A stretch of 64,000 bases of DNA from Adiantum capillus-veneris (Eukaryota; Streptophyta; Polypodiopsida; Polypodiales; Pteridaceae): NCBI GenBank assembly GCA_014529385.2, contig CM043947.1, forward strand, positions 128,888,391 through 128,952,390. Reading direction: 5' to 3'. The notes below the pieces were generated by a model. That model saw only the letters and a list, made by a program, of their open reading frames with translations, searched no databases and was not told the DNA's origin. Within the stretch, counting starts at the first letter, position 1. Every line of letters starts with the position of its first letter. A program made the position numbers and the translations under genes. This document shows positions 22,150 through 32,960 of the stretch, in pieces.

Positions 22150-22653
22150 TCAGTTTTCAGTTAAGTCCACATACATGTCAATTTCATCATTGCTTTCAAC
22201 GAAATCTAGCACATCATCCTCTTGTTCTTCATCCACATCTATACCATTTTCATCAGATCCTTCATTCTGACTTTCCTGTGAATCAAAGGGATATGTATCA
22301 CCTCTTCTTTGGAATAACTTGATTCTTTTTCCTACGATGGGAATCTTCATTTTTGTCCCATCTAATTCATGCAAGGTATAAGTTGCATTCCCATGTACAT
22401 GTTGAACCACATAAGGACCAAAATATCTCTTTGAAAGCTTTCTTATTGTTGAATGTTGGTTGTCAAGACTGCTGTCATACACCAACACCCAATCACCTTC
22501 CTCAATAGCTTTAGGTCTGAGCCTATGCCTCTTATCAAATCTTTCCTTATTATTTAACCTTGCATCTTTCAATCGTGCTACTGCATTCTCAATATCTTGA
22601 GGTCTTCTTTGTAACTTTTGTATGTGCAAAGCAAGAAGGTCTTCCCTAGTCAT
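22150..22653 (-). pseudogene. Element B integrase C-terminal domain
   Basis: The 167-codon frame holds a basic helical stretch (ARLKDARLNNKERFDKRH), then DWVLVYDSSLDNQHS and KRYFGPYVVQHVHGNATYTL, the GPY/F module of Ty3/gypsy integrases. An acidic tail (DVDEEQEDDVLDF) precedes TAA at 22152-22150. No chromodomain is visible after the GPY/F module. The module helps integrase bind DNA. A stop just upstream, at about 22659, separates this from the core. Confidence 0.8.
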
Positions 22654-22659
22654 TCCATC

Positions 22660-23423
22660 TTACCAAGGTAATACATTCCATGTGGGAATTACATACTCAA
22701 TTGGCATTATAGGTTTCTGACCATACATCAACTCAAAAGGCATATAACCAGTAACTGAGCTATGAGTTGTACGATCAGCCCATAAAGAATAAGGAAATAA
22801 CCTAGGCCACTCTCCCATTTTACCTTTGGAGGCCTTAGCCAAAGCTTTAATGATAGGAGGATGCCCATGCTTTGATTTACCATTTCCCTCAGGATTATAT
22901 GCAGTAGTAAGTTTAATGCCCAACCTAGAGAAAAACTCCCTTGCTTTGTCAACATCCAACTCACCCCTATCCGCTGTTATTTTCCCAACACAACCATAAC
23001 GGCTAATTACATCTTCCAAGAGGAACTTACATGTCCCTTCTTTGCTTTTCGTTCTTAGAGCACGACCTTCAACTTGGTTGGTTAAGTCTTCTCGTGCAAG
23101 CACTATGTATCTAATTTTCCATAAGCCCAATGGCATTGTAACAAGATATATTACCCACTTATAGTGCATGACCAATGGGTAAGTAGGGTGCAACCCATCA
23201 TGATGACATACATTTGACAAGTTTCACAGGACTCCACAAAGTGAGATACATCTTTATACATACCTTTCCACCAATAGCTCTCTTTCATTTTAGTAAAGGT
23301 GGCCCATACACCTCTATGTCTAGCATAAAGACTCTCATGAAACTTTTTCATAAGCTCATTTTGAGCGTCTTTATCATTCACGACTCTCATCGGCATTCCA
23401 TTTCTTTGTTTTGGATGCTTCCA
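22660..23423 (-). pseudogene. Element B integrase zinc-binding region and catalytic core (mutated)
   Basis: The zinc region is in 23396-23151: HESLYARHRGVWATFTKMKE, YWWKGMYKDVSHFVESCETC. The core (23220-22660) holds YIVLAREDLTNQVEGRAL, VISRYGCVGKITADRGELD, TAYNPEGNGKSKHGHPPIIK and LWADRTTHSSVTGYMPFEL. In relatives as I recall them, the first Asp lies in an H-V-D-L context; here the codon at 23148-23146 is Tyr (VIYLVTMP). The Glu expected in NGK-x-E-R-G is Lys. The second Asp (ADRGEL) is kept. The zinc and core parts overlap in different frames near 23200, so there is a frameshift as well. Confidence 0.75.
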
Positions 23424-24057
23424 TTAGTACCCATATTTCAAAAAGTATCCATAGGTCTTTCTCCTTATTCTTTTGAACTCTTGGTCAGTCCCTCCTTTTT
23501 GCCTTGTCAAAGTGCTCAGATAACATCCAATGAGCAGCCAGTCACCTTGATATAGGTCCTCTGTAAATGACTCACGTGCATTTGACAGGAAAACATGATC
23601 ACCCTTGGCATGAGCGATACTATAGAACTGTGTGCCTACATCATCGCCTTCGACAACCATGTCTTCTTCATTTTCATACCTTGCTCTTGAAAGCATATCC
23701 GCAACTGGGTTATCTTTCCCTGCAATATGCTTAAATTTTGGATTCAAGGACTTTATGTAGGCAATCCACCTCACATAGCAATGTCGGGAGTTGAGCAACT
23801 TGTGATCATTCCAAGAAGGGGTAGACAATCAATCTCCACTATTACGTTTGCTCCTATCAAATACTCTTTGTCACATTTAAAGTTGCGACTACTCCCCATA
23901 ACTCTCTTTTTACCTCTGGATAGTTACATTGATGAGCACTTAGGACTTTTTCTCCAAATCTCAATACATACCACTTGCCATCATCATTATCTTGCCAAAT
24001 TGCCCATCCAATTCCTGTGGGGCTAGTATCCACTGTCACAATTACATATCTCCACAT
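23424..24057 (-). pseudogene. Element B RNase H domain
   Basis: Minus-strand frames give VIVTVDTSPTGIGWAIWQDN (first catalytic Asp strand), SAHQCNYPEVKRELWGVVAT (Glu helix), then VEIDCLPLLGMI, and NPKFKHIAGKDNPVADMLSR (last Asp motif, ADMLSR) in 23828-23424. Stops around 23855 and after position 23424 break the chain. All four acidic positions appear present. The downstream linker leads to the integrase zinc-binding region. Confidence 0.75.
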
Positions 24058-25157
24058 TCATTGTTTTCTTTCCTCAAAGTTGGAGACATAGGAAACAACT
24101 TCTTTAATTTCCTCATGGCATGTGTATGCATTTCTTCCCATTGAAACTTTTGGTTCTTTCTCAAAAGTTGATACAAAGGTTCTGCCACATGCGCATAATG
24201 TGGAATCCAAATAACATAAAACACACATGCACCCAAGAACCTTCAAACCTCAGTTACATTAATACATGTCTCTTTCATTCTTTGAATTACATCAATCTTT
24301 GCAGGACAAGGCCTTCTACCATATGGCCCGCACATATGTCCCACAATAAGAACTTCATTCACACAAAACACTGACTTTTGGCGAGACAAGGTAAGGTTCA
24401 CCTCTTCCAATCTTGACAAGATCTCATCACAATCATTGATATGGTTTACCACATACTTGCGGCACCCCGTTGAGTCCAGAGCCACATCTATATTGCTTAC
24501 ATCATCCTTTCATTGGCACATCATCAAGGAAAGGCATTGTAGTTTGCAGTATGAAGTCACGTAGGACTTTGTTCATACCATTCATCATATGTGCAGCTGA
24601 ATTAGTTGCCCCCTGAGGTAAGGTGCACATCCTTACTAAACCCAAGGGTGTCCTCATGGTAGTGAGGTCCCTGCTTTCCATTTCTAGTTGGAACTGATCA
24701 TACCCTGAGTACAAATCTCCCATAGAATATATTTCCCTTCATGCAAATGCCTCTGCAAACTCATCGACAACCGGCTCTATACCCACATTTCTGATTGTCA
24801 CCTTATTTACAGGTTGCATATCCTGAATAAAGCGTAAAGAACCACTTTTCTTTGAAACTGTGAACCACCTGTTTGAATATGGATCACAAGAAGGCTCCAA
24901 AATACCATCTTGATCTTTTCATTAAGCAACTCAATGAGTTTTGGCAAATGAGACTTTTGAACAAGAATAGGCCTCAAGTTCCAAGGTACATGAGGGATAG
25001 TGCAGATCAATATAGGAGCAACAATGGATGGACCAACACACCCTATCTCATAAGGCTCAAATGCAAAAGCTTTTTCGTGTTTGGCAAGCATATCTTCAAA
25101 GCATATCTTTTCAGCTTTTGTCAATCTGTCCTCGCAACCAACCTGTAACTCCTTCAA
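24058..25157 (-). pseudogene. Element B reverse transcriptase
   Basis: From 25157 leftward: RLTKAEKICFEDMLAKHEKA, PWNLRPILVQKSHLPKLIEL (palm entry), then a frameshifted segment with KKSGSLRFIQDMQPVNKVTI. Frame 24723-24502 has MGDLYSGYDQFQLEMESRDL, MRTPLGLVRMCTLPQGATNS and TTMPFLDDVPMKG, the catalytic box (FLDD; Asp-Asp codons at 24525-24520). Frame 24485-24243 holds GYGRRP-like thumb residues (VGHMCGPYGRRPCPAKIDVI), and 24236-24042 the connection (LGACVFYVIWIPHYAHVAEP). Several stops and shifts occur, but the catalytic aspartates survive. Confidence 0.8.
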
Positions 25158-25163
25158 AGAATC

Positions 25164-26312
25164 CTATGTGAACTTGTGTCCAATCTTGCTTGGGTCACGA
25201 AGGCTAGGTTGCAAAGCAGCTTGTTCCATCTTATTTGTGAAATCTTTTGGTAGCGGTAATGCCACTTGTTTCACTTTCTTTGCCACAGACTTATACTTAG
25301 TCTCCACTTGTACATCAACACCTTGAGAATTTTTAAAGTCCTCAATGACCTTGTACATTTCTATTGAGCATACTTTCACGACCTCACTTCCCATATGCAA
25401 ATTTCAATCCACTAAAGACTCCAAATCTTGCATAGTATCCACTAACGAACACTCATCAAACACACCTGCAATGCATTCATCATCTTCTAGCAAACCATTC
25501 ATCTTCAAACCTCTTTGTACACTAGTTACATGTTGTCGTTCACCCCGCTTTAAGTCCTCACACTATGTAAAAGCAATAGATCCATAGTCTGATAATCCTA
25601 CAAAACCTGTAGAAAATGTTTCCTTTGCATATACATCATGCGAGAACTTCTCTCTTCTTGTACCACTGCGATCCCGCTCTACAATGGTACATGGCCAAAA
25701 CCCCTCATATCCCTGTAGTCCTTGAACTCTTTGTTTGTCTTTGGCAAGGATTGCTCTCTAAGACTCTCACGACTCCTTTCATAGTCCACACAAGTAGTGA
25801 GGAGCTGTACTGCCCGCTTCCCATCCCTGCTCCTTATCCTTGCATAAGCTGACCCATCATCCATCACCTTGGTTTTTATGCGAGTATCAGTGTTGTATGG
25901 CTGCCCAAGGATACGAAGGTATGTAGACATCTCATGTACAAAGAAATTTTGGTAATCTTTCACATCCCTTAACATTTGGACAAGCTCCATATAGCTCCCC
26001 TGAATTTGCTACACGAATCATCCATCCATGATTTATATCAATTGGCCATTTACCTTTTTTGATAAAGACTCTTTGACATGAGGTTAATCTTTGACCCATG
26101 ATCTATCAACGCAATGTATGGCTCTTCTAAGTCTCCCACTTTTACCAAGGTCTCACTAGTTGCTCTTGCCCAGTGACTCTTCAAGTAGTAGCTCTTGTGA
26201 GTGGTGTCCACTTCATCTTCATCATCCAGAAGCGAACATGTTTTACTCCTCCCCTAGACTTATAGCATCCAACAACAGTTTCTTCACCTTGCTCGCCATA
26301 GACCTGTACACC
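25164..26312 (-). pseudogene. Element B protease and protease-RT linker
   Basis: Around 26130-26000 on the minus strand the frame reads YIALIDHGSKINLMSKSLYQ, the active-site region of a retropepsin with DHGS in place of the usual D-[ST]-G. WMIRVANSGELYGACPNVKG (a flap-like segment) and a strand ending in a stop follow. Frame 25990-25679 continues with FVHEMSTYLRILGQPYNTDT, including the I-L-G-x-P motif that closes retropepsins. Frame 25400-25164 is the linker to RT. The protease would cut Gag-Pol. Confidence 0.65.
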
Positions 26313-27458
26313 CTATGCATTTAAAGTCTCTTCTTCACCCTGTACATGGATAGATTCAATAAGAGACTGTCGCTTCCTCTTTATGATATCAATTATTTCT
26401 TTGTGGAATTCCCGCTTTGCTATACCAAGGAACTCACCCAATGTAAACTCCACCTTACTGTATAGAATCCTCTCTTCCAAAACCTTTTTGAGACCCGTTG
26501 TTGCCTCTATATCGGATTGGAGTTTGTAGGCCAGACGCTTTGCTTTGGATTTTGTTGCATCCTTCTTCTTTTCTTCATAGGATTCTTGCATAGGCACTTC
26601 GGGGACAGATATTTGTTGTGGGGAAGGTGATCTAGGAGGCACTGTGTCATTTCTACCTCCACTCCTCGTGGCCCACTTTGAAGTCCCTTCATCCCCCATT
26701 CTCACACCTACGTTTCTCTTCAACAATAGACTCATTGGATTGAGATTTGGCAATGTACGCAACTGACAAAGAATCTACAGGGTCGTTTTCAACTTGTTTC
26801 TAGCCGAATGCAGTCTCCAGCTTCATGTAAAACCTTCGTAGTCATTTTACCCTTCATAGCAGATTCTATATCACACAGCCATAGCTCTCCAATACCATTA
26901 GATTCCTCTTCTCCAACCTTGACTGATCCATTTTTCTTAATAGGATCCACCTTCAACACATAGGCTTCTGCCTCAACCATTGAGATGGCATGGCTAGCAG
27001 CCATGTCCTCAACTAACTTCTTCATCCCGCCTTTGCCAAAGTTTGTTCCCAAGAGCTTACCTGTTTCACTTAAGTGAATTTTTCCATCTTTAAAGAAAAC
27101 AAGCTCCTTTGTCAAAGCGTCTTTAAAACTTTCACAATCCCTCCTTCCATGGTCAGTACTATCGCACCATATGCATCTATTTACAAAGCCTTCTCTGTTT
27201 TGAGGTCTTTGCTCTGTAGATTGTCCTGATGGTTGCCCCTTTTCTTCTAGCCTTGTAAGCTTTAACTTGAGCTCTTGCATTCCCTTGAAAATATCATCTA
27301 GAATGGACTTGTCACTCTTTGGAACCACAATAACAGGCTTTATAGGACACTCGGGAACACTTGGGACATGAGTAGGGTTCACTATCATCTTGTCTCTTCG
27401 TCCCGTTGTTGCTTAGTTAGCAGCGAAAGGGCGTCTTCAACTTCATTCTAATTACTCT
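26313..27458 (-). pseudogene. Element B gag C-terminal part with zinc knuckle
   Basis: Frame 27388-26789 carries one CCHC knuckle, CIWCDSTDHGRRDC (C-x2-C-x4-H-x4-C), after a Lys-rich helix (KGMQELKLKLTRLEEKGQPS). Frame 26762-26313 follows as a Lys/Arg- and Ser/Pro-rich linker with a helical end (FLGIAKREFHKEIIDIIKRK). Upstream of 27388 the frame NEVEDALSLLTKQQRDEETR links to the gag half beyond the inserted transposon. The knuckle packages element RNA. Confidence 0.7.
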
Positions 27459-27462
27459 TTAA

Positions 27463-28783
27463 CACAAGGTTGGTAACCTAGCAGGACATAAAAGTGTCCT
27501 TTCAGGGTTTTGAAAAAAACCTCCAAAACCATAGTAGATCCACTCATTTTGTGAAATCCTTTTATGAGGTTATAGTTCAAGGCCTACTACACATGGAAAA
27601 AGTAAGAAACTTGTAAAATTTATCATCTTTTGGTCGGACCAAGCCTCCAAATTTGATGGACTAGTACATTTTCATCAAAACAGTCATTTCTTACGTTTTG
27701 TTGCATAAAAACAAGATTAGGGATTTTTGTAGGACTTGAGATAAATTCCCTGGTTAAATTCAATGGGTTGGAAATCAGAACATATGATTGCTTCTCACTC
27801 ACTATTTTTTGTTTTGCCAAAAGAAATAGGTACAAAAAAGTTGAATTTTTACCATTCTGCAAACCTATCATTAAAGTTTCTATAGACACGATCAATACAA
27901 ATAATATGTGCATGTTTTATTAGTTCCCAGTTGTCCTTTAGGTTCATAAGAAGCCATGGAGCATGTCAAAATAATGATACATCTCTTTTCAAGGGGAATC
28001 TTGGGGAGAAAGATGAAGTGCTAAATACAGCAAACATGAAAAAACTGGGTTCAACATTATGAGTTGTAGAGTCCCATAGAAATTATTCAATATCTAGCCA
28101 AATTTGATCCTTATGACTAGATATGGTTACTACCTACAAAATGCATATAGTTGTCACAAGAAACTAGAAATATTGAAAAAGCTATACTTGATATACTAGA
28201 ATATTTCGTTTTCTTTCATAATTGAAAAAATCAACCATCGTTGTGTACTATGAAAAATAGGGTATTAGGTGCCCCAAAACTCAAGGAATACTAGTTTTAT
28301 GTTAGAATATGCAACATAGAAACTCAAAAGTGCATTTGGATATCATGAAAGCCACCAAAAAAGTCATAGTAGAGCCAAAATGGGCTAAAAAAGAGGATTT
28401 GACAATTTTTGTAATTTGCTCATAACTTACAACTTTAACATTTATTTCTCCCTAGAAGCATCAGGACATGTTGAGGACTACTAAAGATAGTGCTCTAGCA
28501 TTATAGACCTCACAAACATGAATTCTAGAGTGGTATAGTTTCAAAAAGTTTAAAAAAGCCAAAAATAGGACCCTTTTTTTCACACTTTTTAGGTTCTGAA
28601 ATGTTGTGCAAGGACAATGTTAAAGATGGAATTGATATTTCAAAAAAATGTCAAGTTTTTTTCAACTCATGAGACAACTTTCTAGATAGATAGCACCTCA
28701 AAATCCAATTTGAAACTCTTGAAACAATTCAAGGAAAATGGTCACTTAACATGACATAAAAGTGTCCCATTACCAACCTAGTG
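27463..28783. mobile_element. 1.32-kb TIR DNA transposon inside element B gag
   Basis: Terminal inverted repeats CACAAGGTTGGTAA (27463-27476) and TTACCAACCTAGTG (28770-28783) match at 13 of 14 positions. Both ends also carry GACATAAAAGTGTCC in the same orientation (27485-27499 and 28753-28767). The right end is CACTA-type (TAGTG); the left would be CACAA. TTAA lies on both sides (27459-27462, 28784-28787), so the target duplication could be TTAA, TA, or a mutated 3-bp repeat; the superfamily is not settled. Gag protein sequence stops at one end and resumes at the other, supporting insertion. No transposase is visible. Confidence 0.8.
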
Positions 28784-29330
28784 TTAAGCCTTGTTCCGCA
28801 TCCTTATCCTCAAGTAGTAGCTCTAACTTCTCTTGAATCTCTTTACCTGCAGCTTGCAAAAAGAGCTCTGTCTTCTCTGAGTTTAGGGTCTTCTCAGTCC
28901 TTGAAATCTGATCATAGTGGCATTCGAATCCCCTTAGCAATTCGGTAGGAGAGAGCCCCTCTTTTGGCCGAACTACCCACTCTAAAAAATTCCTCTGTGT
29001 TACCCTTTCCGACTCCTCCATGAAATACTCTATCCTTCAAGGATAATTCAAATGCTTCCCAAATTGCCCCATTCTCATTTCTAATTCCCCTTACATGTTC
29101 TTTAATCTCGGGAACCATAGCAAGTTCAAAACTTTGCACCATCTCTGCTTCGGGCACTCGATGAAGCTCCATTTCCTTTACATATCCACAAAGATACTTT
29201 GTTATATCTTTACCTTTAAATTGGTCCATTTTGTTATATCTTTACCTTTCAATTGGTCCATTATATACTTTGTTATATCTTTACGTTTAAATTGGTCCAT
29301 TTTCTTCACCACATATTGAAGCACTTTGGT
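28784..29330 (-). pseudogene. Element B gag N-terminal part (capsid-like)
   Basis: Frames 29229-28912 and 29021-28770 on the minus strand give helical capsid-like protein: DITKYLCGYVKEMELHRVPE, AEMVQSFELAMVPEIKEHVR, then LFLQAAGKEIQEKLELLLED. The first resembles the Ty3/gypsy gag helix set in which a short motif precedes a region of multimerisation helices. A frameshift separates the two frames near 28990. The reading frame is cut by the TIR transposon at 28783. A 32-bp segment of this region is tripled at 29198-29300. Confidence 0.6.
29198..29300. repeat. Triplicated 32-bp segment in element B gag
   Basis: TTTGTTATATCTTTACCTTT plus AAATTGGTCCAT-like units start at 29198, 29230 and 29269. 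It lies at the start of the capsid-like frame and repeats its MDQFKGKDITK codons. Confidence 0.9.
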
Positions 29331-29508
29331 TGAGGAAAGCTCCCTCCTTTCTGCAGCTTGCTATTGTTGCATAAACACTGCAAAAGCTTGAAACATTTGC
29401 ATTGTGACTAGATCAAACCAAACCCCCTGTTTCTCTTATTGATCCATAGCTTAAACCTTTGTTTTGAGACCTTCAATGAATCTTTTTAACCCTCACCCTA
29501 CCCTAATT

Positions 29509-29524
29509 CGCGTTGGGTTCACCA
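29509..29524 (-). promoter_or_regulatory. Candidate primer-binding site of element B
   Basis: On the minus strand, TGGTGAACCCAACGCG lies 6 bases beyond the 5' LTR end, the expected place and with the expected TGG start (pairs with tRNA 3' CCA). The tRNA identity is not known to me. Confidence 0.55.
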
Positions 29525-29530
29525 AAAATG

Positions 29531-30569
29531 TGTCAAGAAGTGCGCAGTGAGACTAGGAAAGCGCTGGGCCTCTAACTGTGAGGATTCATAGCAAAATCAA
29601 GCAAGGAGTAGACCATTTGAAGCCAAAAACACACTAAAAATGAACAAAACTGCAGCCATGAAAGCTTCACTTAGAAAAAGAACCAATACTAACTCAAAAC
29701 TCTTGTGTGTGTGAAGATTAGGTGTAGCCTCGCTTCCAATTGCACAGATGCAGTGCTCATTCAACATGTTAAAAACCCTAAAATGACGCTTCAATTCCTC
29801 ATTGTGACCATTGATGGAAGCTTCAGTACTTCATTGGAGAAGCCCAAGTAGTTATTTGAGGAGGGGAAACCCTAGTTGGAGGCCTCATAGCCTCAACCAT
29901 GTAGTGGAAGTAGCACGGGACTGCACTAGCACCCTGTAAAGGAATGGCTGTATCTCCTTGCTCGTATGCCCAAATGAGCTCATTCTTGGCTCTAAAAATT
30001 CCCTCACAACTTGAGCAACGACAAAACCATCGTTGATGTGGAATTTTGAGCTGTTTTGAGCTATTTTTAGGCTATTTTTTTATCATTTTTAGGCCAATTT
30101 TAGCCCAAAAAATACCCATTTTTGTCCGTAAAAAGCCCCAACGAACTGGGAAAAATCCCATTGGGCTCAAATTTCATGTTGAACCTTATTTTACCACATG
30201 GTAAGCACTTTGGAGACGTCTTTTCTGTCAGTGCATGAAACTTGCTATTTTTGGCCGAGACTGTCCGCATTGAACTTTCTAAGCAAAACGAACGTGCCAC
30301 TTCGATACACTTGAAATTTGTACATTCCTAAATCAAAATAGGCATATATTTATGTAAAAAAACATGCCATAGTGCCACGTCTAGTGCATTGCCTTCCCAA
30401 CAAGGTATGTACACGGCTGCAGCGTGGCATCTATTTTCGCATATATCACACGATGTACATCATAGCATTTGGTCCCACATAACAAAAGCATTGAGAGTGA
30501 GCTAGATATTTTGATTTCACATTATGAACGTGCCATGGCACATTCATAATGTCGTGCCATGGCACGAGA
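29531..30569 (-). repeat. Element B 5' LTR (right copy)
   Basis: It starts on plus as TGTCAAGAAG and aligns to 21095-22091. Near its right end it carries extra sequence around two copies of GTGCCATGGCAC, and ends ...GGCACGAGA where the other copy has ...GGCACGACA. It is ~40 bp longer than its partner, largely because of that insertion. The minus-strand promoter of the element should lie here; no clear TATA box was picked out. Confidence 0.85.
30520..30551. repeat. 32-bp near-perfect palindrome at the LTR edge
   Basis: The segment starting CATTATGAACGTGCCATGGC is its own reverse complement except for one base pair, and is absent as such from the other LTR. A second GTGCCATGGCAC follows at 30554-30565. 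Confidence 0.85.
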
Positions 30570-30575
30570 GTGCGC
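30570..30575. repeat. Candidate target-site duplication, right copy (GTGCGC)
   Basis: Equals 21089-21094, directly outside the right LTR. Confidence 0.6.
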
Positions 30576-31309
30576 ATACACACATTGCACTACAGCATGA
30601 GTGCAAAATTGGGAAGGGTTTGGAATTCAAAATCAACTTATATAGCAAGAAAGTAACTATAGGAATTGAAGGTGAGGGCAACACTGTGGTTGTGTGAACA
30701 CGCAAACATACACACGTTGCAGTGTTTGCAGAATCGTGCACTGTGCAGACAAATTTTTTTTGAAACTTGTGTACATATGCAAGGGATACTAAAAAACACA
30801 TAAATTTTATAAGAAAATTTTCATGCTTGATATTGCATTGGTCAAAATAGATGCCAAATTATATTGTTGAAGTAACGCATTGAGCTGAAATAGATCCATT
30901 TTGAGCTTGTTTTCCTTTGGCATCCGGATACTGATATATGTGTACACACACAAAGGAGATGACTCGGTCTCTCTTCCGTTACTAATTAGCAACATTAGTG
31001 ACACATTGCAAACGAGAATCACATTGGATTTGCATGGACATCGACTTGACACCATCGATGGCTTCGATGCATTTTTGGCATTTTTGCTCGGCGACAAACA
31101 TTGGCATCGACTTCCTAGTCCACACTGACACATAGGTTTTTCACACATCAAGTTTACAAGGGTGCTTTTGACCCACATTCATCCATTTCTCCAGGTTTCC
31201 AGAGACACGTACAGGTGCAATTCCTTTTAAGCATTCTTGGCAATCATTTTTGGCGGCAGTTTCTCTTTGGATAGGTATGGATTTCCAAATGAAAGAAATT
31301 ACATTATGA
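30576..31309. other. Spacer without a recognised gene
   Basis: Only short frames, none with a motif. Repeated words resembling CATACACACATTGCA occur near 30576 and 30708. Nothing joins it to the gene tail left of element B. Confidence 0.5.
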
Positions 31310-32960
31310 TCATTTGAATGTTTTTGGATGCGAGGCATACGCACATGTGCCCAAGGAGCTTCAAACAAATCTAGACCCAAAGTCACACAAGTTCATTTTC
31401 CTTGGTTATGGTACAGATGGAGAAATGGGATATCATCTCTGGCACTCAAAATCTCGCAAAGTAATTCACACTTCACATGTTATCTTCAAATGTCATCTTC
31501 CATGAGTCCAAGATGCACAAGAAACTCATCAAAGAGATTAAGTATAGGAAAGCCACATTTGAGGATGTTCTCATAGCATCTATGAAAACTCAAAAGCCTA
31601 GAGATGTACCTTCCATGAGCAACAATCCAATTGATAAGGCATAGAGAAATAGGCAGGTTTTGAGAAAATCTACTGGATACTCACATCCATTTGAGTGATT
31701 TTAGCCATTTGAGTATATGGCTCGATTGGTGACCAAGGCATTCAAGCAGCAGTATGATTTTGACAAAATCTTCTCGCTCATGGTTAAGATGACCACATTG
31801 CATACAATGCTTGGCCAAGTAGCCATTGAGGACATGGATCATGTCCAAATGGATGTGAAGACAAATTTTCTTTACGAGGATGTACAAGAGGATGTCTATA
31901 AGAAGCAACCTGAAGGTTTTGAATACCTCCTAGCACAAAAGAGCTTGTATGAAAACTTAAGAAAGCACTTTATGGCTTACAACATGGTTCAAGGCACTGC
32001 TATCAAAAGTTTTGACGTTTTTATGCTGTCCCGTGGATTTAGACGGAATCAAGACGATCCCTGCTTATATACAAAGAAATTGAGTGATGGCTCTCTAGTC
32101 ATTCTCATTCTACATGCTCATTGTAGGAAATTCCACTAAGGAGATTTTCAGATTAAAGAAAATGTTGAATAAAATTTTTTTAATGAAGGATTTGGGAGAA
32201 GCAAACCATTTTCTTAGTATGCTTACCAAGAGAGGTCGGAAAAGAGGCATTCCTGAATTATCTCAAGAAACCTATATCCACAAGATCTTGCAAAGTTTTA
32301 ATATGAAGGGGGAGAAGCAGTGAGTACCCCACTACTGTCATATTTGAAACTTAGCAAGGAATATTCTCCCAAGTCAAATTCTAAGAGAGAAAAAATGGAA
32401 AGTGTACCACACTCTTCAGTTGTAGGCAGTCTTATGTATGATATGGTAGCTACGAGGTCATACATTGCATTTGCAGTGGAAGTGGTTAGCTAGTATATGG
32501 CTAATCCTAGCCAGCAACATTGGATATCTGTGAAACACATCCTTAGATACTTGAAGGGTACATCAAGAAAGTGTTTACGCTTTGGTAATAGTAATGTGTT
32601 TATTGTTGGTTACACGAATGTAGATTATGCAGTTTGCAGAGATAGTAGGAGATCTACGTCTGGCTACATTTTCATATTTGCAGGAGGAGCCATTCCTTTG
32701 AGATCATCTCTCGAATATTATACATATTCTTCCACTATAGAGGCTAAGTATGCTGCAACATCAATGCCAACAAGGGAGCTATATGGTTGGCCCATTTAGC
32801 CAGAGATCTAGACATTCAGAAGGTTCAGTTTTGCATTGTGATAGTCAAAATTCCATTGCTTTCACAAGGAATCACGTGTCACAAGGAATCACGTGTCTCA
32901 TTCCAAGTCAAAACACATTGAGGTGAGGTATTGTCTCATTCGGGATGCATTGATGCATAA
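31310..32960 (+). pseudogene. Ty1/copia pol fragment C1: integrase end, RT, RNase H
   Basis: Frame 31314-31505 reads VFGCEAYAHVPKELQTNLDP, then FIFLGYGTDGEMGYHLWHSK, the copia integrase C-terminal segment. The RT part includes ARLVTKAFKQQYDFDKIF, VQMDVKTNFLYEDVQEDVYK and QPEGFE. The first ~100 RT codons are missing: integrase-side sequence runs almost directly into ARLVTK. The catalytic YVDD box is lost by a frame-changing deletion near 32110: one frame ends at VILILH and the next opens at MLIVGNSTKE. RNase H (32497-32799) has HWISVKHILRYLKGTSRKC, YTNVDYAVCRDSRRSTSGY and EAKYAATS. The family makes Gag-Pol for RNA-mediated transposition; this piece is inactive. Confidence 0.85.
32872..32905. 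repeat. 17-bp tandem duplication inside copia RNase H
   Basis: TCACAAGGAATCACGTG occurs at 32872-32888 and again at 32889-32905. Seventeen is not a multiple of 3, so it shifts the frame. Confidence 0.9.

Larger units (their letters stand above)
21095..30569 (-). mobile_element. Element B: complete but dead Ty3/gypsy LTR retrotransposon on the minus strand
   Basis: Two direct repeats of ~1 kb (21095-22091 and 29531-30569) flank a 7.4-kb interior. Read on the minus strand, the interior gives primer site, gag with a CCHC knuckle, protease, RT, RNase H, integrase and polypurine tract. The flanking 6-bp GTGCGC at 21089-21094 and 30570-30575 is a plausible target duplication. RT motifs DLYSGYDQFQL, LPQGATNS and FLDDVPMKG, and integrase words VLAREDLTN and WADRTTHSSVTGYMP, are of a distinctive Ty3/gypsy type that I associate with both plant and fungal elements. 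Many stops, and two altered integrase catalytic positions, make it inactive. A TIR transposon splits its gag. Confidence 0.88.
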
